NCBI RefSeq assembly: GCF_021044885.1
Contig: NZ_JAJNOD010000001.1
Span: 248,001-312,000, forward strand
DNA length: 64,000 nucleotides
Direction of reading: 5' to 3'
Source of the DNA: Microbacterium nymphoidis
GTDB taxonomy: Bacteria; Actinomycetota; Actinomycetes; Actinomycetales; Microbacteriaceae
Part shown: positions 7,724 through 14,089 of the stretch, in pieces
How the letters are laid out: each line of letters starts with the position of its first letter
How positions within the stretch are numbered: the first letter of the stretch is position 1
The notes under the pieces: model-generated
Database searches by the model: none
The model's input: only the letters and a program-made list of their open reading frames with translations
Told to the model about the DNA's origin: nothing
Position numbers and translations under genes: made by a program

Positions 7724-9307
7724 GTGAGACGAGCGACGGGGCTTCGGACGCAACTGCTGGCGGTGCAGTCTGCGATCATGCTCGTCGTCATCGTGGGAAC
7801 GGGCGTGACGGTCGCGCTGGTGCAGGGTCAGCAGGTGCGCGACTCGTACCGCGATCGCATGATCGCAGTGGCCCAGTCCGTTGCCAGCCTGCCCGCGGTG
7901 CTGGACGCGTTCGATGATCCCGATCCGTCGGCGATCATCCAGCCGATCGCCGAGCTGGTGCGGGCGGCCAGTGACGTGGACTACGTGGTGGTGACCGACG
8001 CCGACGGCATCCGCTTCTCCCACCCCGACCCCGATCGCATCGGTGAGGTGGCTTCGACACCCCTGGATGCGCTGGACGGCTCGATGTACGTGGGCACACA
8101 GACGGGGACGCTCGGAACCTCCTGGCGTGTGAAGATCCCGGTGCGAGCGGCGGATGACACCATCATCGGCCAGGTCTCCGTGGGGATCCTCGAGACCGAT
8201 CTGCACTCGGCGTATCTGGTGAACATCGGCTGGCTCGCGCTCGCGCTCGCGGTGGCGGCGGTGATCGGCGCTCTGCTGTCCAGTGCCACCGCGTCGTTCG
8301 TCCACCGCCGCCTCTACGGGGTGGAGCCCGACGAGATCAAGCGGATGCTCGATACGCGCGACGCGACGCTGCATGGAATCGGCGACGGCATCGTGGTGCT
8401 GGATCCCCACCGCCGGGTTGTTCTCTGCAACGATGCCGCGCTCCGCCTGCTGAATCGGTCCGAGGAGTCGTCGCTGGTGGGGCTGCCGATTCGGGAGCTG
8501 CTGGACGTGGACCTGGATCAGCCCGACGCGGATTCCGGTCCGCAGCAGCTGGCGCTGGCCGGGGAACGCATCCTGCTGGCACGCGTGGATCCGGTCATCG
8601 TCGACGGGAGAAGGGTCGGCACGGTCATCATCCTGATGGATCGCACCGAACTGGACACGGCGCTGCGCGAGCTCGCCGGCGCCCAGAGCATCGCCGAGGC
8701 GCTGCGTGCCCAGCAGCACGAGTTCGCGAACACGCTGCACACGATCGGAGGGCTGCTGGAGCTGGGTGAGCACGATGCGGCGAGCAGCTTCATCGAGCGG
8801 GCCAGCGGCGACGACGCGGATTCGGGAGGTCTGCCCGCCGACCTGCACGATGTCGAGGTCGCGGCGCTGCTCATCGCGAAGCGCGCGCGTGCCCGGGAGG
8901 CCGGAGTCCGTTTCGAGGTGCGCTGCCGCGGTACGGTCTCCGCAGCGGGTGAGCACTCGCGAGACCGGATCACGGTGATCGGAAACCTCGTGGACAACGC
9001 GATCGAGGCGGCCGGGCGCGATGGGACCGTGGAGGTCGCCCTGGAGGAGGACAGTTCGGGGGCGCTGCTCATCACGGTGGACGACGACGGCCCGGGTATC
9101 GCGCCGGATCGGCGCGATGACGTGTTCTCCCTCGAGCACACCTCGAAGGGCTCGCACGGAGGACTGCCGCGCGGCTATGGCCTCACCCTGGTGTCCCGTG
9201 TGACCCGCCGTGCGGGCGGCGGCGTTGTCGTCTCTGACTCATCGCTCGGCGGCGCCCGGTTCGAGGTGCGACTGCCCCGCAGTACGGCGGTGGTGGCGAA
9301 CACATGA
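7724..9307 (+). CDS. CitA/DcuS-type sensor histidine kinase
   Basis: 527-aa membrane sensor of carboxylates. A GTG start at 7724 (MRRATGLRTQLL) is followed by TM1. Then come an extracytoplasmic Cache domain (about 35-165, with VDYVVVTDADGIRFSHPDPDRIG), TM2 (ALALAVAAVIGALLSS), a PAS domain (about 210-310) and a phospho-acceptor QQHEFANTLHTIGGLLELG. The HATPase domain shows DNAIEA, DDDGPGIAP and GYGLTLVSRV. The layout matches the CitA/DcuS family. It faces tctCBA and overlaps its cognate regulator by ATGA, so it probably controls the transporter. Confidence 0.92.
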   Translation: MRRATGLRTQLLAVQSAIMLVVIVGTGVTVALVQGQQVRDSYRDRMIAVAQSVASLPAVLDAFDDPDPSAIIQPIAELVRAASDVDYVVVTDADGIRFSHPDPDRIGEVASTPLDALDGSMYVGTQTGTLGTSWRVKIPVRAADDTIIGQVSVGILETDLHSAYLVNIGWLALALAVAAVIGALLSSATASFVHRRLYGVEPDEIKRMLDTRDATLHGIGDGIVVLDPHRRVVLCNDAALRLLNRSEESSLVGLPIRELLDVDLDQPDADSGPQQLALAGERILLARVDPVIVDGRRVGTVIILMDRTELDTALRELAGAQSIAEALRAQQHEFANTLHTIGGLLELGEHDAASSFIERASGDDADSGGLPADLHDVEVAALLIAKRARAREAGVRFEVRCRGTVSAAGEHSRDRITVIGNLVDNAIEAAGRDGTVEVALEEDSSGALLITVDDDGPGIAPDRRDDVFSLEHTSKGSHGGLPRGYGLTLVSRVTRRAGGGVVVSDSSLGGARFEVRLPRSTAVVANT

Positions 9308-9978
9308 GCGGGCTGCGCACGCTGATCGTGGAGGACGATCCGCAGGTCTCGCGCGTGACGCGTGGGTTCGTGGAGCGGCATCCGTCCTTCATCGTCGTCG
9401 GCACGGTCGCCACCGGCCGGGCGGCGCTGGAGGCGATCGTCTCGATGAAGCCGGATCTCGTCCTGCTGGACATCTATCTGCCGGACATGACCGGCATCGC
9501 CGTGCTGCGTACCGCGCGCGCCCACGGGTTCGGCGGCGAGGTGGTGCCCGTGACCGCGGCGTCCGAGCTCGACACCGTCCGGCGGGCGCGCCAGCTGGGG
9601 GTGCGTCACTACCTGGTGAAGCCGTTCACGATGCGCGCGATGCACGAACGGCTGGATGCCGTCCACGTAGCGCTGACGGAGGAGCGGCGCGCCGCGGCAG
9701 ACACCCTCGATCAGCGGGCGATCGATGAGCTGTTGCGCGACCGGGGAACGGTGAGTGCGGCCAGCGAAGGCTCTGCGGTCACGCAGCGGCGCGTGGCACT
9801 CGCTCTCGCCGGCATGCCCGACGGCGCCAGCGCGGCTGAGATCGCGGCGCTGACCGGTCTCAGCCGGGTGAGCGCGCGGCGTTATCTGCAGCAGCTGCTG
9901 GATGCCGGACAAGCACTCGTCGAGCCGCAGTACGGTGCTGCAGGGCGGCCCGAGCTGCGTTATCGCCCTGTGGATTAA
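9304..9978 (+). CDS. CitB/DcuR-type response regulator
   Basis: 224-aa regulator with an N-terminal receiver (acidic EDD near residue 12, phospho-acceptor D in VLLDIYLPDM, K in YLVKPF). The C-terminal helix-turn-helix (AAEIAALTGLSRVSARRYLQ) is typical of the CitB/DcuR class. Partner of the kinase with overlapping start. The segment from 9710 onward, including the whole DNA-binding domain and the gap to the next gene, recurs at 12320-12696. Confidence 0.93.
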   Translation: MSGLRTLIVEDDPQVSRVTRGFVERHPSFIVVGTVATGRAALEAIVSMKPDLVLLDIYLPDMTGIAVLRTARAHGFGGEVVPVTAASELDTVRRARQLGVRHYLVKPFTMRAMHERLDAVHVALTEERRAAADTLDQRAIDELLRDRGTVSAASEGSAVTQRRVALALAGMPDGASAAEIAALTGLSRVSARRYLQQLLDAGQALVEPQYGAAGRPELRYRPVD

Positions 9979-10086
9979 TCCGGTCTCATCTGGGCTCGGC
10001 TGACAGCGTAGGGGCATGCTGAAGAGGGTGCGCCTGCGGGCCGAGGAACTGATCCACGACGAGACCGGCGACGTTCCCGGGTGGGT
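9710..10086 (+). repeat. 377-bp direct repeat, copy 1 (regulator 3' end plus flp 5' end)
   Basis: Runs from codon 136 of the response regulator through the intergenic gap to codon 24 of the pilin gene. It aligns without a gap to 12320-12696 at a constant offset of 2,610 bp. By eye I count about 19 mismatches. Nine fall in the first 60 bp, and most of the coding ones are synonymous. Its right end is the sharp break with foreign sequence at 10087. Confidence 0.9.
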
Positions 10087-10108
10087 TCTAATGCAATTAC
10101 CTACATGA
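10016..10108 (+). pseudogene. Flp pilin gene truncated after codon 24
   Basis: Starts exactly like the intact pilin at 12626 (MLKRVRLRAEELIHDETGDV, then PGWV) but breaks into unrelated sequence inside the codon after GGGTGG. It ends six codons later at TGA 10106. The hydrophobic half of the pilin is missing. It marks the left junction of the 2.6-kb insert. Confidence 0.85.
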
Positions 10109-10189
10109 CGCGGCGTGGTGGCGGGGGCGGAAATGTAGTCGCGCGCGAGGGTGCGCCCCAAAACGACACGCCGCGACACGCCGAATCTA

Positions 10190-10344
10190 TCATCCACAGG
10201 CGGAGATTGCTGATTTTCTCCACTGCCTGTGGAGAAGTGTGGAGGGGTGCGCCCGACTCGCGAAAATCCGCGCGATTTCTTGCATGTCCATGTGCATGAA
10301 ATTGTGGACAAGATGTGGTGAACCCTGTGGATGAGGGTGGATAA
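10190..10344. other. Origin-like cluster of DnaA-box-like sites
   Basis: Within 155 bp the matches to the DnaA box (TGTGGATAA, actinobacterial form TGTGGACAA) are: 10190-10198 (complement, TGTGGATGA), 10228-10236 (TGTGGAGAA), 10303-10311 (TGTGGACAA, exact), 10314-10322 (TGTGGTGAA), 10326-10334 (TGTGGATGA) and 10336-10344 (GGTGGATAA). The area is locally AT-richer than its surroundings. It is not chromosomal oriC, since dnaA and dnaN are not near. A replication origin of the inserted element is the natural reading. Confidence 0.55.
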
Positions 10345-10560
10345 CTACACGGATGTAACTACTACCTCTTGTGGTCACTTCCAATGTCGACGCCCATATG
10401 TAGTATTGGACTCGCCAAAGCACAACGGCCCCGAATCCATCGGGGAACCGATGAACAACAGGGCCGTGAGCACCATACTTTCCTAGGGCGTGGTGCCCAC
10501 ACTCTAACACTCTGTGCAAGGCGACACCATTATTCGCAAATCACAGAAAGTGAGGGCCTG
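10345..10560. other. Non-coding leader with nested hairpins
   Basis: The stretch before the gene at 10561 contains ACGGCCC (10429-10435) paired with GGGCCGT (10461-10467) and a small GGGC/GCCC hairpin near 10494-10503. CCAAT/ATTGG arms lie near 10381-10408. It could be the transcribed leader of 10561 or part of the origin region. No ORF here is convincing. Confidence 0.3.
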
Positions 10561-10737
10561 ATGGCTACTTCACGCAACACCAACATGCGACCCGGCAACA
10601 CCGTTCCGGCGAGCGGAATCTACGCTCAGTACCAGGGCGGTCGAAAGGTCAACGAGGTCACGAGCGTCATGGGGGAGCCGTTCCCTCCCGGGCGCGCGGC
10701 GGGGACCACCTATCGCCCCGTGCGGCTGACGAAGTGA
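10561..10737 (+). CDS. YjzC-like 58-aa protein
   Basis: Begins MATSRNTNMRPGNTVPASGI and continues with a short Gly/Arg-rich loop, the sequence GEPFPPGR and a basic end. The pattern PG.TVP.SGIY...GE.FPP resembles small YjzC-like proteins common on plasmids and phages. Function unknown. The ATG has a moderate ribosome site (GTGAGG). A zinc-ribbon gene follows 8 bp later, so the two probably form an operon within the insert. Confidence 0.6.
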   Translation: MATSRNTNMRPGNTVPASGIYAQYQGGRKVNEVTSVMGEPFPPGRAAGTTYRPVRLTK

Positions 10738-10745
10738 GGTCCGTG

Positions 10746-10862
10746 ATGTCTCGCGGAGTTTTCCTCACCTGTCCCCACTGCCGTGCGACCTTCGGTCCGC
10801 TCCGCATCGTCCGTCACGGCCTTGTCCGTTGCGGTAAGTGCGGGCGTACTGTTCGCATGTGA
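10746..10862 (+). CDS. 38-aa zinc-ribbon protein
   Basis: Very short protein MSRGVFLTCPHCRATFG... ending in RCGKCGRTVRM. The paired motifs CPHC and CGKC form a classic four-cysteine zinc ribbon. It was found by eye, being too short for usual gene callers. A GTG three bases upstream is an alternative start. It is likely nucleic-acid binding or part of a small regulatory pair with the preceding gene. A strong terminator follows at 10869. Confidence 0.6.
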   Translation: MSRGVFLTCPHCRATFGPLRIVRHGLVRCGKCGRTVRM

Positions 10863-10868
10863 CACGAA

Positions 10869-10900
10869 GCGAACACCCCGGGGTGACCTGGGGTGTTCGC
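10869..10900 (+). terminator. Hairpin terminator
   Basis: Perfect 11-bp stem GCGAACACCCC / GGGGTGTTCGC with a 10-base loop, followed by TGTTT, six bases behind the zinc-ribbon stop. Confidence 0.75.
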
Positions 10901-11001
10901 TGTTTCAGCGCCCGTGCGATGTGTCAACCGGACCCGTCTAAGTCGGTATCTGCCGAGCTAGCTCGATGTTCTCCGCGGTCAGCCGAACGGCAATCTCGGC
11001 G

Positions 11002-11232
11002 TCACGGGCTGAGGTTGCCGTTCGTTTGCGCCTCAACTCTGTCCAACTTTGCGATGGTCTGTCCGAGTGCATAGATCGTGCTGGCACCTACCACGATGAT
11101 GCCGAGCAACTGCACGACGAACGTGCCGAATGCCACGGCTCCGGATGGCGCAAGGATCAGAAGCACGACGATCTCGACAACCGCGAGTGCGGCGAGGGTG
11201 GCAAAGCTGATGAAGGTTGCGACTTTGTTCAT
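11002..11232 (-). CDS. Hypothetical two-helix membrane protein
   Basis: 76 aa starting MNKVATFISFATLAALAVVE. Two long hydrophobic helices (residues about 4-28 and 33-60) are followed by a polar tail. An upstream in-frame ATG at 11286 would add 18 residues without membrane character, so the later start is preferred. Such holin-like or stress-type small membrane proteins are common on elements. No family assigned. Confidence 0.5.
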   Translation of the reverse strand: MNKVATFISFATLAALAVVEIVVLLILAPSGAVAFGTFVVQLLGIIVVGASTIYALGQTIAKLDRVEAQTNGNLSP

Positions 11233-11467
11233 CGGCAATTCACCGCCCGCCCGCCGATAGCAGTTTAGCGCGGCGTCACGAAGCAAGGTGCCTCAGAATG
11301 AACGAAAGGCCCAACATGGGTGTGCTATCAACACGCGATGAGTTCACGAACGATGCGCGGTATTAAGCGGCATCGGTGCGCTTCCTGAGTGAGTCCGACT
11401 ACGGTGCTGACGTGATGACAGCTGCGCATGCGCTGGCATCACTCCGTGCGGAGCGGGGTCCGGACGC

Positions 11468-11704
11468 GTGCAGGAGTTCCCCGGAGATGTTTACTACCCG
11501 GAGGACGCCGAGTACCACCTCGTGCGGTTGGGGTGGGACTGGCGCATCCTCTTCGGAGACGGGGACGATCATGTGATCGCATGCGGCGGCGACTTTGGAG
11601 ACGCCTTCGCGCGCGCTCCGGAGTGGGCGCGGGAGCGCGGCGTGATCGCGGGGATGGCGGGTGGGTACCGTCAAGCGCGAGTTGACACTAGAATGTCTAT
11701 ATAG
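11468..11704 (+). CDS. Hypothetical 78-aa protein
   Basis: GTG start, sequence MQEFPGDVYYPEDAEYHLVR followed by WDWRILFGDGDDHVIACGGD. Acidic and aromatic, with no membrane segment and an unknown family. A second frame starting GTG 11376 (MRFLSESDYGADVMTAAHAL) runs into it and could be its original N terminus, separated by a frameshift near 11465. If so this is a broken longer gene. Confidence 0.4.
   Translation: MQEFPGDVYYPEDAEYHLVRLGWDWRILFGDGDDHVIACGGDFGDAFARAPEWARERGVIAGMAGGYRQARVDTRMSI
11682..11704 (+). promoter_or_regulatory. Possible promoter ahead of a structured RNA or terminator
   Basis: TTGACA at 11682-11687 is followed by TAGAAT (11689-11694) and TATATA (11698-11703). None of these pairs has ideal spacing. 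Downstream 11705-11830 is non-coding but strongly folded. Confidence 0.25.
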
Positions 11705-11788
11705 GTTCCCTTGGGGAGCCGCCCGGAGTACCAGTCCGGACGGCCCCCGTGAGGGAGCCAGGCAAGCGCCATTGCTCGCCAATATCGT

Positions 11789-11830
11789 GAAAAGGCCCGA
11801 TTCTGAGTTCGTTAGGCTCCGGGCCTTTTC
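11789..11830 (+). terminator. Hairpin terminator
   Basis: GAAAAGGCCCG ... CGGGCCTTTTC: a 9-bp core stem (AAAAGGCCC / GGGCCTTTT) flanked by A and T runs, which works in both directions. It closes the transcript from the left and would also stop readthrough from the recombinase remnant. Confidence 0.65.
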
Positions 11831-11844
11831 TCGTGTGTCCAAGT

Positions 11845-12330
11845 CTACTTGGGTGGAGCGACATCGGTGAGAACAGGCAGAACGCCAGCGTTGGTACTTC
11901 TGCTCGATATTGGCGGATATGTCCGATATGTCCGATTTTGCAAACTAAATGGGCGGTTTTCTGGGCATGCTTCACGGTGAACTTTCAGGAAGAAGTAGGC
12001 TTCGGGCCCCCAACGTTTGTGGACGATGACCCGCGAAGGTCTGCGCCCGGCCAGCTGGCACGTCACCGCGAAGCGACCCCGGATGATCGCCTGGCGGTCG
12101 TCCACGTCCGTTTCCTCCCACACCCGATCCAGCGCGGCCGCGTCTGCGTTCAGCGTTTCGATAGACCCGAGCGTGATGGGTCTGGATCTGCTCGCGGACG
12201 GCGCGCAAGGCGGCGAACACGCGCGCTCCGGAGCGGTCGCCTTCGGTGGGCTCCTGTTCGGCGCGTAGCTCCAGCGTCTCGGCGCGGATCGCGGCGAAGC
12301 GTCCGCTGATCCGTTTCGCATCAACGGGCC
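11845..12330 (-). pseudogene. C-terminal remnant of a large serine recombinase, frameshifted
   Basis: The minus strand reads ISGRFAAIRAETLELRAEQ, then RVFAALRAVREQIQTH. After a frame change near 12175 it continues ADAAALDRVWEETDVDDRQA, then IIRGRFAV and RVIVHKRWGPEAYF. The helical stretch followed by W...D..D.RQAIIR and a beta segment matches the C-terminal end of phage/ICE-type serine integrases (RRR.II..L..V.V). The catalytic N-terminal domain and zinc ribbon are absent, because the frame breaks at the edge of repeat copy 2. Assignment is by pattern only. Confidence 0.45.
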
Positions 12331-12588
12331 ATCGATGACCTGTTGCGTGATCGGGGGCCGGTGAGTGCGGCCAGCGAGGGCTCCGCGGTCACGCAGCGGC
12401 GCGTGGCACTCGCTCTCGCCGGCATGCCCGACGGCGCCAGCGCGGCTGAGATCGCGGCGCTGACCGGTCTCAGCCGGGTGAGCGCGCGGCGTTATCTGCA
12501 GCAACTGCTGGATGCCGGGCAGGCACTCGTCGAGCCGCAGTACGGTGCTGCGGGACGGCCCGAGCTGCGTTATCGGCCTGTGGATTAA
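12320..12588 (+). pseudogene. Duplicated 3' part of the CitB-type response regulator
   Basis: Encodes the last 88 codons of the regulator at 9304 (from QRAIDDLLRDRG on), including the complete DNA-binding helix-turn-helix, without receiver or native start. A TTG at 12343 keeps the frame open. It is the left part of repeat copy 2. If translated it would be a receiver-less DNA-binding domain, but I see no ribosome site. Confidence 0.75.
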
Positions 12589-12696
12589 TCCCGTCTCATC
12601 CGGGCTCGGCTGACAGCGTAGGGGCATGCTGAAGAGGATGCGCCTGCGGGCCCAGGAACTGATCCACGACGAGACCGGCGACGTTCCCGGGTGGGT
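12320..12696 (+). repeat. 377-bp direct repeat, copy 2
   Basis: Gap-free partner of 9710-10086. Its left edge abuts the recombinase remnant and its right edge continues into the intact pilin gene. Confidence 0.9.
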
Positions 12697-12805
12697 GCTC
12701 ATCACGATCATGACCGCCGCGCTGGTGATGGTGATCTGGGCTTTCGCGGGCCCGGCGCTGGTCGACCTCGTGGACAACGCGCTGAAGGGTGTGCAGTTCT
12801 CGTAA
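12626..12805 (+). CDS. Flp-type pilin-like small membrane protein
   Basis: 59-aa protein: basic, polar N terminus (MLKRMRLRAQELIHDETGDV), one hydrophobic helix (WVLITIMTAALVMVIWAFAG) and a short tail. This is the size and shape of actinobacterial Flp pilin-like proteins placed before TadE/F genes. Its TAA shares its last A with the ATG of the next gene. It belongs to the tad operon begun by tadABC at 1-2591. Confidence 0.75.
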   Translation: MLKRMRLRAQELIHDETGDVPGWVLITIMTAALVMVIWAFAGPALVDLVDNALKGVQFS

Positions 12806-13209
12806 TGCACGGGACACCGGGGCTCTGGCGGGACGAGCGAGGCTCCGCCGTGGTGGAGTTCACGCTGGTCGGCACGCTCCTCACGCTGCTGACGGTGGCC
12901 GTGATCCAGATCGGGATCGCGGTCCACATCCGAAACATCGTGCACGACGCGGCCGTGCAGGCGGCCTATGAGGCGGCGCTCGCCGACGTGACGCCGGATG
13001 AGATCGAGGTCGTCGTGCGGGAAGTGGTGAGCTCGTCTGCGGGTTCCGATCTCGTCGGTGCGGTCCATGCCTCCCGCAGCGATGCACTGGGCGTGCCGAC
13101 CATCGAGGTGCGCGTCACGGCGGTGCTGCCGCTCATCGTCTTCCTCGGCGTCCCGGATGGACTGGAGGTGGTGGGCCGTGCGCCGATGGAGTCGCTGGTG
13201 GTCGGATGA
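12805..13209 (+). CDS. TadE-like minor pilin
   Basis: 134 aa with the TadE signature near the N terminus: DERGSAVVEFTLVGTLLTLL, a conserved Glu five residues into the hydrophobic helix. Then IVHDAAVQAAYEAALAD and an extracytoplasmic domain. The ATG overlaps the pilin stop by one base, and the C-terminal codons overlap the next gene by 32 bp. Confidence 0.8.
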   Translation: MHGTPGLWRDERGSAVVEFTLVGTLLTLLTVAVIQIGIAVHIRNIVHDAAVQAAYEAALADVTPDEIEVVVREVVSSSAGSDLVGAVHASRSDALGVPTIEVRVTAVLPLIVFLGVPDGLEVVGRAPMESLVVG

Positions 13210-13606
13210 CGCCGGCTCGGCGTCGCTCGAGTTCATCGTCGCGGGCGTGGTTCTGCTCGTGCCGATCATGTATCTCGGCGTCGCCCTGAACGGCGTGCAC
13301 AATCAGGCCATGGGTGTGCAGACCGCCGCGCGGCAGATCGCCCGCGTGCTGAGCGGCGGATCCGGCTCTGCCGACGCCGTCCTCGCGGCGGTCGCCGCCG
13401 AGTACGGGATGGAACCGGACGCCATGCGGGTCGAGATCTCCTGCCAGCCGCTGTCGGATCCCTGTCCGGCACCCGGCACGTTCGTCACGGTGCGGGTCGG
13501 CACCTCCGCCGTGCTTCCGCTGGCGCCGGCCGTGCTCGACATCGCTCAGTCGACCGCGATCCCCGTTGAGGCGATCGTCGTGCACCGTATCCCGGACGGG
13601 CGCTGA
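13178..13606 (+). CDS. TadE/TadF-like minor pilin
   Basis: 142 aa from GTG 13178, preceded by GGAGGTG at suitable distance. An ATG at 13157 is the alternative. N-terminal DDAGSASLEFIVAGVVLLVP is the TadE/F type signature with conserved Glu. QTAARQIARVLSGG and two cysteines (SCQPLSDPCPAPG) follow and may form a disulfide outside the membrane. Overlaps both neighbours. Confidence 0.78.
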   Translation: MRRWSRWWSDDAGSASLEFIVAGVVLLVPIMYLGVALNGVHNQAMGVQTAARQIARVLSGGSGSADAVLAAVAAEYGMEPDAMRVEISCQPLSDPCPAPGTFVTVRVGTSAVLPLAPAVLDIAQSTAIPVEAIVVHRIPDGR

Positions 13607-14016
13607 TGATGCTCCGGGATGAGAGCGGGAGTCTGATGCCGCTCGTGATCGGCTACGGCGCGCTCACCGCCGTGCTGATGGTCACGACCATCGATCTCGC
13701 CAGTCTGAGCCTGGCGCAGCGCAGCCTCGACGCCGTCGCCGAGGCAGCCGCGCTCGCGGCCGCGGACACCTTCACCCTCTCTGTGACCGATGGTGTGCCG
13801 CTCGCCGTGCTGAGCCCGTCGGGAGTTTCCCGTGGCGCCGCGGCGCTCATCGCAGCGACGCCGGGGGAGGCGGCGTTGGTCGAGTCGAGTACGCCGGATG
13901 GTGCCAGTGCGGTCGTCACGGTGGAGACGAGGTGGCACCCACCGCTGTTCAGCAGCGTGGTTCCCGCCGGCGTGACACTACGATCCACGGCCATCGCCCG
14001 TACGGCCGTCGGCTAG
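13606..14016 (+). CDS. TadG/Rv3654-like pilus-associated membrane protein
   Basis: 136 aa: DESGSLMPLVIGYGALTAVL, followed by the typical LAQRSLDAVAEAAALAAAD, which is the shared N-terminal helix of TadG-like proteins. The remainder is a short extracytoplasmic domain. The start overlaps the previous stop (TGATG). Last gene of the tad operon, convergent with an MFS gene. Confidence 0.7.
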   Translation: MMLRDESGSLMPLVIGYGALTAVLMVTTIDLASLSLAQRSLDAVAEAAALAAADTFTLSVTDGVPLAVLSPSGVSRGAAALIAATPGEAALVESSTPDGASAVVTVETRWHPPLFSSVVPAGVTLRSTAIARTAVG

Positions 14017-14089
14017 TCCGGGTGAGGGTCTGGAGCGGTTCCGGACGGCGTAACGCTGCGTTCTACGGCCGGCCGTCGGCGAGTCCGCA

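Larger units (their letters stand above)
10087..12319. mobile_element. 2.2-kb foreign insert between 377-bp direct repeats, probably an integrated and decayed plasmid-like element
   Basis: The DNA between the two repeat copies is less GC-rich at its left end. It carries DnaA-box-like sites (10190-10344), five small genes, two hairpins and the C-terminal remnant of a serine recombinase. The regulator gene is joined to copy 1 and the intact flp to copy 2. This is what single-crossover integration of a 2,610-bp circle (377-bp homologous segment plus 2,233-bp backbone) would give. Site-specific insertion by the recombinase, with a carried-in replacement of the flp start, would look similar. No mobilisation gene is intact. 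Confidence 0.65.

Noticed and set aside
10190..10344. Chromosomal origin oriC
   Set aside because: DnaA-box-like sites are clustered, but dnaA, dnaN and rpmH are not nearby and the region sits inside a foreign insert.
10190..10519. 109-codon minus-strand ORF through the DnaA-box region
   Set aside because: It overlaps the site cluster and hairpins, has no ribosome site and no recognisable protein features.
11376..11576. Separate gene from GTG 11376
   Set aside because: After about 30 codons the frame loses protein character; it is better read as a possible frameshifted N terminus of 11468-11704.
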